The notes under the pieces were generated by a model. The model was not told the origin of the DNA. It saw nothing but the letters and a program-made list of their open reading frames with translations, and ran no database searches. This document shows, in pieces, positions 26,586 to 35,096 of a DNA stretch of 64,000 bases. Within the stretch, counting starts at the first letter, position 1; every line of letters begins with the position of its first letter. A program made the translations under genes and the position numbers. This stretch comes from Flavobacterium sedimenticola. Its GTDB lineage: Bacteria; Bacteroidota; Bacteroidia; Flavobacteriales; Flavobacteriaceae. The DNA lies in NCBI RefSeq assembly GCF_030053345.1, contig NZ_JASGBP010000008.1, positions 1 to 64,000 of the forward strand, given 5' to 3'.

Positions 26586-27283
26586 GTTTTGTAAATGCCA
26601 ATGGTAAAATCATCATAACGTCCAATAGGGATGAAAAGGTCTTGCGGCCCAATGCCATCGAACCCAGAACGTATCAGGTGAATAATAAAAATGTTATTTT
26701 CCCTAAAGACAACAAAGCCGGCGGTACTTGGTACGCTATTGACGAGCATTCCACGGTGTTGGTATTACTTAACGGTGCCGAAGAGCGTCATGTTTTTAAA
26801 GATAGTTATCGCAAAAGTCGGGGCTTAATAGTGCTCGATTTGATGGGTAGCGAATCGCCTTTGCAAGCTTGGCAAGCCATTAACTTGCACCATATCGAAC
26901 CGTTTACTCTGGTGTTGTTTGAAAGGCAAAAGTTATATCAATTGCGTTGGAATGAATCGGATAAAAGCAGTATCGAATTAGACGCCAACCAAAGTCATAT
27001 TTGGTCATCTTCGACTTTATATACTAAAGAAATTCGGGAAAAGCGGGCCCATTGGTTTCATACTTTTTTAGAGATGAAACCCGAAGTCAATGAAGCAGAA
27101 CTTTTTAATTTTCACCGATACACCGAAGAAGAAAATACCGAACATGGCTTGGTCATCAACCGGAATGACATCTTAAAAACACTGAGCATCACACAAACCA
27201 TTTTGGAACAAAATAAAGTTGCAATCCGTTATTCAGATTTAATTGCCGAAAAAGAGTATAGCAACGTTTTTATATCTGTATAA
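26573..27283 (+). CDS. NRDE-family (TANGO2-like) protein
   Basis: The 236-residue protein starts MCTVSFV followed by SNRDEKVLRP, the N-x-x-E-type signature of the NRDE/TANGO2 family. In this family Cys2 could become an N-terminal nucleophile if processed. GGTWYAIDEHSTVLVLLNG is also typical. Eukaryotic TANGO2 proteins have been linked to haem and lipid handling; the bacterial role is not settled. It overlaps the DinB-like gene by 13 bases, indicating translational coupling. Confidence 0.85.
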   Translation: MCTVSFVNANGKIIITSNRDEKVLRPNAIEPRTYQVNNKNVIFPKDNKAGGTWYAIDEHSTVLVLLNGAEERHVFKDSYRKSRGLIVLDLMGSESPLQAWQAINLHHIEPFTLVLFERQKLYQLRWNESDKSSIELDANQSHIWSSSTLYTKEIREKRAHWFHTFLEMKPEVNEAELFNFHRYTEEENTEHGLVINRNDILKTLSITQTILEQNKVAIRYSDLIAEKEYSNVFISV

Positions 27284-27284
27284 G

Positions 27285-27335
27285 TCTGAAACTTGAAATC
27301 TGAAACTTGAAATCTGAAACTTTGAACCCGTAACC
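27285..27335. repeat. Heptanucleotide spacer repeat before the ATP-grasp gene
   Basis: Alternating 7-bp words TCTGAAA and CTTGAAA (five exact units) are followed by two degenerate units. They fill the whole gap between the NRDE stop codon and the TTG start at 27336. Confidence 0.9.
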
Positions 27336-28370
27336 TTGAGACTCTTCCTTCACAAACTCTTCCATTGGGAATATTGGCCGTTTACGATTGTGTATATCCC
27401 TATTTATTTTCTTTGGGCGTTTTATGCTTTGAAATCCCGAAGTATTTTCTTTTTCAACACTTGCAATCCAACCATGCGAAACGGTGGATTTTTTATGGAT
27501 AGCAAAAAGGAAATATACGATTTGATTCCGCCTCAATTTTATCCCAAAACAGATTTTATCGCTGAGCAGTTGCCTTTTGAAGCCGTGGAAGCTATTCTTA
27601 CTAATTCCAAAATCGAATTTCCGCTCATCGCCAAGCCCGACATAGGTTTGCGTGGTTCTGCTGTGAAAAAAATCGAAAGTATAGAAGATTTAAAAAGGTA
27701 CCATCGCAAAGTCAATTTTGATTATTTAATACAGGATTTGATTCCGTTTCCCAAGGAAGTCGGCATTTTTTATGTGCGTTATCCACACGAAAAAAACGGA
27801 AGAATCACCGGAATCGTAGCCAAAGAATTCCTCATCGTTGAAGGCGATGGACGTGCTACCGTAGAAGAATTAGTAAAAGCCAATCCGCGTTATGAGTTGC
27901 AATTAAAAGCATTGCAAAAGGAACATGGTCATAGGTTAAAAGACATTTTGCCCAAAGGCGAAAAACGCAATTTGGTGCCGTATGGCAACCATGCGCGGGG
28001 AGCGAAGTTTTTAGATTACAGTCATTTAATTTCACCGCAACTGACAAAGGTGATAGACGACATGTGCTTGCAAATTGATGGTTTTTATTTCGGTCGATTG
28101 GATATCATGTATCTCACTTGGGAAGAGCTTGAGCAAGGGAAAAATTTTGCCATCGTTGAATTAAACGGTGCAGCCAGTGAACCAACGCACATTTACGACC
28201 CGAAACATTCGCTTTTTTTTGCCTGGAAAGAATTGGCGCGACACATTACATATATGTTTGAAATTAGTGTGGAAAATCACAAACGCGGTTACGATTATCT
28301 GCCGCATAAAACGGGCATGGAGCAGTATAGCTTACATTTGGAACAAAGCAACAAGATTGTCAATTTTTAA
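27336..28370 (+). CDS. ATP-grasp enzyme with N-terminal membrane segment
   Basis: The 344-residue protein has an N-terminal hydrophobic hairpin (about 13-45). An ATP-grasp fold follows: FPLIAKPDIGLRGSAVKKI (ATP-binding lysine), YLIQDLIPFPKEVGIFYVRYP, FGRLDIMYLT and FAIVELNGAASEPTHIYD near the metal site. The resemblance is to D-Ala-D-Ala-ligase-like carboxylate-amine ligases, but the substrate is unknown. No ATG precedes residue 47, so the start must be TTG at 27336 unless the membrane part is not translated. It is fused by a TAATG overlap to the next gene. Confidence 0.78.
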   Translation: MRLFLHKLFHWEYWPFTIVYIPIYFLWAFYALKSRSIFFFNTCNPTMRNGGFFMDSKKEIYDLIPPQFYPKTDFIAEQLPFEAVEAILTNSKIEFPLIAKPDIGLRGSAVKKIESIEDLKRYHRKVNFDYLIQDLIPFPKEVGIFYVRYPHEKNGRITGIVAKEFLIVEGDGRATVEELVKANPRYELQLKALQKEHGHRLKDILPKGEKRNLVPYGNHARGAKFLDYSHLISPQLTKVIDDMCLQIDGFYFGRLDIMYLTWEELEQGKNFAIVELNGAASEPTHIYDPKHSLFFAWKELARHITYMFEISVENHKRGYDYLPHKTGMEQYSLHLEQSNKIVNF

Positions 28371-29017
28371 TGCAAAACCTTAAAAACATAGTCATTGGAT
28401 TTTTAGTGAGTTTCATTGGGTCGATTCCCTTGGGCTACTTGAACGTTGTGGGTTTTCAGGTGTATGAAAAGCTAGGTTTGTCACCTACTATTTTGTATTT
28501 GTCGGGCGTGATACTGATAGAGCTTTTTGTGATTTATTGCACCTTAATTTTTGCGGATACTTTGGCTGCTAACAAAAAACTAACCAAGTTTATAGAGGGA
28601 TTTTCAATCTTATTTATGTTTTTGCTGGCCTATGTTTTTTATTCGAGTGCCAATGCCAAAAGCGATTTTTCGATTCATTTGAAGTATGCGCCTTTCCTAT
28701 TGGGAATGGCGTTGAGTTGCCTCAATTTTATTCAAATTCCGTTTTGGACGGGCTGGAATCTTTGGCTTTTAAACGGTAAGTATATAAACATTTCGGGTTC
28801 AATAAAATATCTTTTTGTTTTGGGTACGATAATCGGAACCTTCTGCGGGATGTTGGCACTAATTCTGTCATTGCATTATTTCGCCTCGAATGTTGCTTTT
28901 TTGGCCAAATATTTAATGCAAATCATTATTCCGTTGGTCTTTATAGGATTCGGAATTTTTCAGGGAATTAAATTTGGGAAGAAATATTACGGATGGTTTT
29001 CAAATCCTTACTTTTAG
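28370..29017 (+). CDS. LysE-like integral membrane protein
   Basis: The 215-residue protein has about six membrane helices and the start FLVSFIGSIPLGYLNVVGFQVYEKLG, which resembles the LysE/RhtB exporter fold. A conserved-looking segment SCLNFIQIPFWTGWNLWLL lies mid-protein. Stop and start overlap (TAATG) with the ATP-grasp gene, so the pair is probably functionally linked, for instance synthesis and export of a small amide-linked product. That link is inference. Confidence 0.7.
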   Translation: MQNLKNIVIGFLVSFIGSIPLGYLNVVGFQVYEKLGLSPTILYLSGVILIELFVIYCTLIFADTLAANKKLTKFIEGFSILFMFLLAYVFYSSANAKSDFSIHLKYAPFLLGMALSCLNFIQIPFWTGWNLWLLNGKYINISGSIKYLFVLGTIIGTFCGMLALILSLHYFASNVAFLAKYLMQIIIPLVFIGFGIFQGIKFGKKYYGWFSNPYF

Positions 29018-29042
29018 TATATTTACGACAATAAAGAAACAC

Positions 29043-29081
29043 ATGAAATCGAAGATTCACGAACGCCAAAAAACAATTTAA
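29043..29081 (+). other. 12-codon ORF preceded by a promoter-like box
   Basis: ATG to TAA encodes MKSKIHERQKTI directly upstream of the SDR gene. A TATATTTA box lies about 18 bases before the ATG. It could be a leader peptide, the remnant of a lost gene, or chance. It ends four bases before the GTG of the SDR gene. Confidence 0.3.
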
Positions 29082-29085
29082 AGTT

Positions 29086-29766
29086 GTGAGTAAAAACATC
29101 ATCATCACCGGAACGTCACGTGGTATTGGCTACGAATTGGCGTTGCAATTGGCCAAAGCCGGACATCAAGTGTTAGCCATATCTCGTAAAACGCCGCAAG
29201 CTTTAATCGAAAACGAAAACATTACTTGTTTGTCGGTGGACTTGGGCAAAGAAGAAGCATTGGCTGAGGTTGAAAAGTTTCTTACGCAGGCTTGGAAAAA
29301 AGTGGATGTTATTATTCACAATGCCGGTAGTTTGCTCAACCGCCCGTTTTCCCAAACATCCCAAGAAGATTTTGAAATTGTGTACCGTGTGAATGTTTTT
29401 GGCGTGGCTAATTTGACGCGAGTGTGCTTACCTTACCTCCAAAAGGGTAGCCACGTGGTAACCATCAGTTCGATGGGCGGCATTCAAGGCAGCATGAAGT
29501 TTGCCGGATTAGCGGCGTACAGTTCGAGTAAAGGCGCCGTGATTACGCTTTCGGAATTGTTAGCGGAAGAATACAAAGAGCAGGGCATTGCGTTTAATGT
29601 GTTAGCTCTCGGAGCCGTGAATACCGAAATGCTGCAAGAAGCGTTTCCGGGTTATGAAGCGCCTATTTCTGCCGAAGAAATGGCCGATTATATTGCCCAT
29701 TTCGCCCTAACCGGGAACAAATACCACAACGGAAAAGTTATCCAAGTGTCTTCCTCAACGCCCTAA
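29086..29766 (+). CDS. Short-chain dehydrogenase/reductase
   Basis: The 226-residue Rossmann enzyme has the nucleotide loop GTSRGIGYELA (residues 7-17), the structural NAG motif (HNAGSLLNRP) and the catalytic serine (SSMGG). The YxxxK pair is in AAYSSSKGAV. Its substrate is unknown. The start is GTG at 29086 (MSKNIIITG); no ATG lies near. Confidence 0.88.
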   Translation: MSKNIIITGTSRGIGYELALQLAKAGHQVLAISRKTPQALIENENITCLSVDLGKEEALAEVEKFLTQAWKKVDVIIHNAGSLLNRPFSQTSQEDFEIVYRVNVFGVANLTRVCLPYLQKGSHVVTISSMGGIQGSMKFAGLAAYSSSKGAVITLSELLAEEYKEQGIAFNVLALGAVNTEMLQEAFPGYEAPISAEEMADYIAHFALTGNKYHNGKVIQVSSSTP

Positions 29767-29770
29767 TTTT

Positions 29771-29805
29771 AACCTGAAACCTTAAACTTGAAACTCGTAA
29801 TCCTT
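29771..29805. repeat. Heptanucleotide spacer repeat before the SprT-like gene
   Basis: Five 7-bp units (AACCTGA, AACCTTA, AACTTGA and two degenerate ones) fill the gap between the SDR stop codon and the TTG start at 29805. Confidence 0.85.
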
Positions 29806-30407
29806 TGAGCGAAGTCTTAGCCAAATACTTGCCCGAACATGCCGTGTTGCCTTGTTTTGAATTAATCAAAAACAACAATGTGCATTTGAAGATTGTGAAT
29901 GAACGCCAAACACGTCACGGAGATTATCGCCGAGCCGTAGGCGGAAAGCACGAGATTACGGTGAATGCCAATTTAAATAAATACCGCTTTCTGATTACGT
30001 TAGTTCATGAAATGGCACATTTAGTCGCTTACGAAAAATTCGGACGCTCAATTAAACCGCACGGGAACGAATGGAAGCATACGTTTCAACGGTTGATGGT
30101 GCCATTTATTCGACCGGAAATTTTTCCGCATTCGGTGTTGCCTTTGGTGGCCAATCATTTCCGGAATCCCACGGCGAGTAGCGATACCGATGCTCGATTG
30201 GCTTTTGCATTGAAACAATTTGACGAACGCAAACCCGATATTCATTTTGTACACGAAGTGCCGAGCGGTAGTTATTTCCGGATTAAAAACGGCAGGGTTT
30301 TTCAAAAGAAAGGACTTCGCGTAAAGCGTTACGAATGCCTCGAAGTCAAAACCGGACGGTTGTATTTGTTTAACGCCAACGCTGAGGTGGAAATAATTCC
30401 GGGTTAA
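29805..30407 (+). CDS. SprT-like zinc metalloprotein
   Basis: The 200-residue protein has a SprT-type zinc motif HEMAHLVAYEKFG followed by a third histidine (KPHGNEWKHTF), as in SprT/Spartan proteases. The C-terminal part lacks an obvious CxxC zinc ribbon. The start must be TTG at 29805 (MSEVLAKYLPEH), since the first in-frame ATG is inside the HEMAH motif. It may process proteins or DNA-protein crosslinks; the substrate is unknown. Confidence 0.82.
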   Translation: MSEVLAKYLPEHAVLPCFELIKNNNVHLKIVNERQTRHGDYRRAVGGKHEITVNANLNKYRFLITLVHEMAHLVAYEKFGRSIKPHGNEWKHTFQRLMVPFIRPEIFPHSVLPLVANHFRNPTASSDTDARLAFALKQFDERKPDIHFVHEVPSGSYFRIKNGRVFQKKGLRVKRYECLEVKTGRLYLFNANAEVEIIPG

Positions 30408-30421
30408 ATTTGCAAAAAAAA

Positions 30422-30457
30422 CTCAGCAACTTAGTACCTTAGCAACTCAGTTACTCC
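30422..30457. repeat. Octanucleotide spacer repeat before manC
   Basis: Four 8-bp units CTCAGCAA, CTTAGTAC, CTTAGCAA and CTCAGTTA are followed by CTCC. It is the 8-bp relative of the 7-bp spacers and ends eight bases before the manC ATG. Confidence 0.8.
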
Positions 30458-30464
30458 AAAAAAA

Positions 30465-31526
30465 ATGAACAACAATTATTACGCAGTACTCATGGCCGGC
30501 GGTGTCGGTTCCCGATTTTGGCCGGTAAGCACCACCGATTTTCCGAAACAATTCCATGATATGTTGGGCTCGGGAGAAACCTTGATTCAAAAAACATTCA
30601 GTCGCCTGTCAAAGTTGATACCGGTAGAAAACATCTTCATTCTGACCAACGAGCGCTACAACGGTTTGGTATTAGAACAATTGCCGATGGTAAAACAAGA
30701 GCAAGTAGTGTTGGAACCCGCGATGCGTAATACGGCGCCGTGTATTTTGTATGCTTCGTTGAAAATTCAGAAAAAAAACCCTAACGCCCTGATGGTAGTG
30801 GCGCCGAGCGATCATTGGATTGAAGATGAAGCGGCTTTTACCCACGATTTACAACAGTGTTTTGATTTTTGTGAAAAAGAACCGGCTTTAATGACTTTGG
30901 GCATTCAGCCTACATTTCCCAATACCGGATTTGGGTATATCGAGTTTGACAAAAACGATACAAGTCCGATAAAAAAAGTGAATCAGTTTCGCGAAAAGCC
31001 CAATTACGAAACCGCCAAAGCTTTTTTGGAAGCGGGTAATTTCTTGTGGAACGGCGGTATTTTTATCTGGAGTGTACAGTCGATTACCGAAGCTTTTTCA
31101 ATATTTCAGCCCCAAATGAAAGCCTTATTTCAGTTGGGTTTTGATAGCTATAACACGAACAGCGAAAGACAATTTATTCAAGAGCATTATGCCAAAGCCG
31201 ACAATATTTCGATTGATTATGCTGTGATGGAAAAAGCGGACAATGTGTATGTCTTGCCTGCCACTTTCGATTGGAACGATTTGGGAACTTGGGGTTCGTT
31301 ACACGAAAAATTAGATAAAGACGATCAAAATAATGCGGTGGTCAATGCCACTGTAATTTTGGAAAATGCGTCTAATAATATTATTCGTTCCGATGCCAAG
31401 AAGTTAGTGGTTATTGATGGTTTGGATGATTACATCATTGTGGACAACGAAAATGTATTGATGATTTACCCGAAAAGCAAAGAGCAAGACATCAAAAAAA
31501 TCACCGCCAAAGCCAACGAATTATAA
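30465..31526 (+). CDS. manC: Mannose-1-phosphate guanylyltransferase
   Basis: The 353-residue enzyme makes GDP-mannose for surface polysaccharides and glycoproteins. The nucleotidyltransferase signature AGGVGSRFWPVSTTDFPKQF sits at the N-terminus. EPAMRNTAPC, VAPSDHWI and FREKPNYETAKAF..NFLWNGGIFIW follow. It lacks the C-terminal isomerase domain of bifunctional ManC enzymes. It lies downstream of the SprT-like gene with a short repeat spacer. Confidence 0.95.
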   Translation: MNNNYYAVLMAGGVGSRFWPVSTTDFPKQFHDMLGSGETLIQKTFSRLSKLIPVENIFILTNERYNGLVLEQLPMVKQEQVVLEPAMRNTAPCILYASLKIQKKNPNALMVVAPSDHWIEDEAAFTHDLQQCFDFCEKEPALMTLGIQPTFPNTGFGYIEFDKNDTSPIKKVNQFREKPNYETAKAFLEAGNFLWNGGIFIWSVQSITEAFSIFQPQMKALFQLGFDSYNTNSERQFIQEHYAKADNISIDYAVMEKADNVYVLPATFDWNDLGTWGSLHEKLDKDDQNNAVVNATVILENASNNIIRSDAKKLVVIDGLDDYIIVDNENVLMIYPKSKEQDIKKITAKANEL

Positions 31527-31631
31527 TTCGGAAGTCGAGTTTGCTCATCCAGATACGTTAAAAACTAAGAATTTACGCAGTAAATCTTTTTTTTGTTGTA
31601 CCTTCCACGGATATTCATTTTTAAAAATTTG

Positions 31632-34600
31632 ATGTGGTATATGGTGGGCTTCAAACTCAAGTTTTCTCTCTTTTTGTTGTTTTTTTCGCAACTTGTATTC
31701 AGTCAATTATCAAATTTTACCCTTACCGTTTCACATACCAATGAAACCTGTCCGAATAACGGATCACTCACTTTTTCGGTTTCCAATACAGTTCCGGGTT
31801 CTACTGTAGTTTATGCTATTTATCTTTTGCCCAATACCACTACACCCATATCGCTGCAATCGACCAATACGTTGTCGGGACTTAATTCGGGTACTTACAG
31901 AATCGTAGCTACACAATCTTTAAATGGGAATACCGGGACACAACAACAAGATGTAATCATAGAAGATGATGTAGATACGTTGACGTACCAAATGACCAGC
32001 GCCAACGAGATTTGCGGCTTCGACGGAACCATTACGGTGAATACGATTACAGGAACAGCCGTGAGTTATGAAATATTTTCGGGACCGGTCATTAAGCCAT
32101 CGCAACCGTCAAATGTTTTTACAAGTCTTACTACCGGAACCTATCAAATTAGGGTTTATGATAATTGCGGTGAAGGCGTAGTGCAAACCTTTACGGTACA
32201 ATATACCAACCCGGCTATCGTTTTTGATGTCGATGAACCTGCTTTATCCGGTTGCAATTCGGTGAGAGTAGGAGCCGATTTCACATCGCTGCTAGCGTAT
32301 CCGCAAGGGATTGTTAAGTTTCCTTTGCAGATTACAACCACGGTTTTTCCGCCGTCAGGACCGCCGGTTACATTTAATCAAACGGTTAATTCGGGCATCG
32401 GTTTTACGCAAATTATTCCGTTATACAATCCGCAACCGTACAATTATACCTTTACGATTACCGATGGCTGTGGTGTTGTTTATACGTTGAACGGCGTGGT
32501 CGATAATTTATCTGTAGAAGCCGGGTATTTGATACTTCCGGACGGTTGTTTGCACAAAAGAGCTGTTTTTTTTAATGTTTCAGCAGTTACTTTAGTCTCA
32601 GCTCCGGCGGGTTTTTCGACATCTTTACCGATTAGTTATACCTCTCAAATTATCAATAACATGGTTTCGGCGGGTGGACTCATCGGAGGAACTTATGTCT
32701 TTGAGACTATAGATATTTGTGGGATTCCGCAGGTGTTTACCATAGAAATTATAATAACACCGCCACCGCCGCCTTCTCATATTGAATTTAACATCAATTG
32801 CATTACGGGTTCTCTCATTATTTACGACATCCAACAGGTAATTATGGTTTCGGGACCGGCTAATTACCCGATTCCTTTACCACATGATTATACCGGTTCA
32901 ATCAATTCCTCCAATTATATAGGTTTTAATGCCATACCGGTAGGAATGTATACTTTTAATGTGATTGATTTGTGTGGTGAATCGCATGTGTTGGTTATTG
33001 CGTTATTACCGCCGCCACAGCCTGTAACCATTGATGTTTTAGAGGGTTGTCAGGAAGGTTTGGGCACTGTTCGAATCAATTGGCAGTTTGTTACAGCGAA
33101 TATGATTTCAGCTCCGCCGACCTACGGATTTCCGTTGCCACACGATTTGGCATCTTTCATCATGATAAACGGTGTTCTGATTTTGAATTCGCTTCCGGCC
33201 GGGGATTATGTGATTCAGGCTACCAATTCTTGTAATACAATTGAAAATATTGCATTTACCATTTTAGGGTATCAGGATGATACGGCTGTCGATATTATTC
33301 CGAATTGCGGTTCATTTGATTTAAACCTTATGCATTCGAGCACCAATATCATTGGGACTACATTTTGGTTGCAAAAATTAAATCCTGCCACCGGTATTTG
33401 GGGTCATCCGTTTACGGGAAATGCTTATACCGACGGAACAATGCCGACAACTCAAAATTCGGTCTTACTCACCAATAATACAACGAACTATAACTTGGCG
33501 TATCAGGGTCATTTCAGAATATTGAAAGTTTTTACGAGCTATGCCTCAAATAGTGAGGGTTCGCAAATGTGTTATAAAGTGATACACGAGTTTGATTACA
33601 ATGGATTGCCTATGATTACCGATGTATATTCCATTTCATGTGGCGCTACTTTTGAAGTCGTAGTAATGGCTGTGGGTTTTGATCCGCTTCAATACCGAAT
33701 TACCACCCGAAACGGACAACCTTTTTTGGTTCAAAACGGCAACTCTAATGTCTTTACGGGGCTGATACCGGCGACTTACAATTTTCAGGTGGAAGACGCT
33801 TGTGGCAACATATTAAACAGTTTGTTCGAAATTTCGAATCCCAATCCGATGGTCATTACTGCGAATCCGATAAGTTGTAATGGTGAAACCTTGACGTTAT
33901 CGGTCCCGGATTTTTCTTTTTTTCAGTACCAATGGTGGAAAGATAACGATGCCACAGTGATAGTAGGGAATTCAAGTTCGTTAGTGATTCCTTCTTTTAA
34001 TGCCGCCCAGCACAACGGCACTTATCATGTGAGTATCAGTTATGGTAACAACCCGGCGTCTTGTTTGAATCAGGTTTTGGATTATACCATTAACGTGTCG
34101 GTTACACAACCCAATGCCGGCTTAGATGGTATTTATACCTATTGTGGCAGTCAAGGAACTATCGATTTGTTTTCGCTTTTACAGGGAAGTTTTGATGCCG
34201 GTGGCGTTTGGCAGGAAATTACCAATAGCGGAACCGTAAACGGTAATTTTTGGAATTCAGCTTCGGTGGCTTTCGGAACCTATCAGTTCCAATATGCAGT
34301 GAGCGGTTCGTGTAATCAAACCGATGATGCTTTTGTGACCGTTACCCTAAACCAAATTCCGGCTACGCCGACAGCTTCAGCTGACAGCATCGTTTGTGAT
34401 ACCGGAACGCTGCATTTATACGCCGTTTCGCAAGCCGGTGTTTCGTATCAATGGACCGGACCAAATGGTTTTTTATCTTCTAACCAAAATCCGGTCATTC
34501 CATCGATATCTTCAGCAAATTCGGGAGTCTACACCGTTTCGGCTATGTTGCAAAATTGTCCCTCGGGAGAAGCTTCGGTGACAGTGAATGTAAACAGTTT

Positions 34601-35096
34601 GCCGGAGTTTACCGTGCAACAAGAGTGTTTGAATCAGGACTACGTCGTGACGGTGTTGCCGTTGGCCAATTCATTTAATCCGTTGAGTGCTTCCTTTGCA
34701 TGGACCGGCCCCAATAATTTTACGGCCAATCAAAATCCGATTGTCATTACGCAAGGCGATACGGGAGTTTATCAGGTAACGGTCACCGATGAAAACGGGT
34801 GTTCAGTGGCTCAATCTACAGAAATTATTCGAACCATTTGTTTTATTCCCAACGTCATTACACCCAACAACGATATGTTAAACGACAGTTTCGACTTAAC
34901 CGGTTTTGATGTAGATCGCCTTGAAATTTACAATCGATGGGGACGAAAAGTGTATGAAAAAGACAATTATACCAACGAATGGCATGGTCAAAATAGGCAA
35001 GGAGAGCGGTTGCCGGACTCTACCTATTATTACATCCTGAATTTCAGAAGCGGAGAAAATAAGGCCGGTTGGATTTTTTTAAGTGCGAATCAGTAA
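31632..35096 (+). CDS. Secreted repeat protein with T9SS type B sorting domain
   Basis: The 1154-residue surface or secreted protein has a signal peptide ending in VFSQ. Many beta-rich modules of about 70-90 residues follow, each with a D-x-CG motif (DNCGEG, DGCGVV, DICGIP, DLCGES, DACGNI). Two Ig-like modules contain WTGPNGF/WTGPNNF. The C-terminal gliding-motility-associated domain (about 1070-1154) starts FIPNVITPNNDMLND and contains EIYNRWGRKVYE, the type B signal. The ATG at 31632 or 31641 fits the signal peptide; a TTG at 31593 does not. Its stop abuts the stop of the convergent ABC gene with no base between. Confidence 0.88.
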   Translation: MWYMVGFKLKFSLFLLFFSQLVFSQLSNFTLTVSHTNETCPNNGSLTFSVSNTVPGSTVVYAIYLLPNTTTPISLQSTNTLSGLNSGTYRIVATQSLNGNTGTQQQDVIIEDDVDTLTYQMTSANEICGFDGTITVNTITGTAVSYEIFSGPVIKPSQPSNVFTSLTTGTYQIRVYDNCGEGVVQTFTVQYTNPAIVFDVDEPALSGCNSVRVGADFTSLLAYPQGIVKFPLQITTTVFPPSGPPVTFNQTVNSGIGFTQIIPLYNPQPYNYTFTITDGCGVVYTLNGVVDNLSVEAGYLILPDGCLHKRAVFFNVSAVTLVSAPAGFSTSLPISYTSQIINNMVSAGGLIGGTYVFETIDICGIPQVFTIEIIITPPPPPSHIEFNINCITGSLIIYDIQQVIMVSGPANYPIPLPHDYTGSINSSNYIGFNAIPVGMYTFNVIDLCGESHVLVIALLPPPQPVTIDVLEGCQEGLGTVRINWQFVTANMISAPPTYGFPLPHDLASFIMINGVLILNSLPAGDYVIQATNSCNTIENIAFTILGYQDDTAVDIIPNCGSFDLNLMHSSTNIIGTTFWLQKLNPATGIWGHPFTGNAYTDGTMPTTQNSVLLTNNTTNYNLAYQGHFRILKVFTSYASNSEGSQMCYKVIHEFDYNGLPMITDVYSISCGATFEVVVMAVGFDPLQYRITTRNGQPFLVQNGNSNVFTGLIPATYNFQVEDACGNILNSLFEISNPNPMVITANPISCNGETLTLSVPDFSFFQYQWWKDNDATVIVGNSSSLVIPSFNAAQHNGTYHVSISYGNNPASCLNQVLDYTINVSVTQPNAGLDGIYTYCGSQGTIDLFSLLQGSFDAGGVWQEITNSGTVNGNFWNSASVAFGTYQFQYAVSGSCNQTDDAFVTVTLNQIPATPTASADSIVCDTGTLHLYAVSQAGVSYQWTGPNGFLSSNQNPVIPSISSANSGVYTVSAMLQNCPSGEASVTVNVNSLPEFTVQQECLNQDYVVTVLPLANSFNPLSASFAWTGPNNFTANQNPIVITQGDTGVYQVTVTDENGCSVAQSTEIIRTICFIPNVITPNNDMLNDSFDLTGFDVDRLEIYNRWGRKVYEKDNYTNEWHGQNRQGERLPDSTYYYILNFRSGENKAGWIFLSANQ

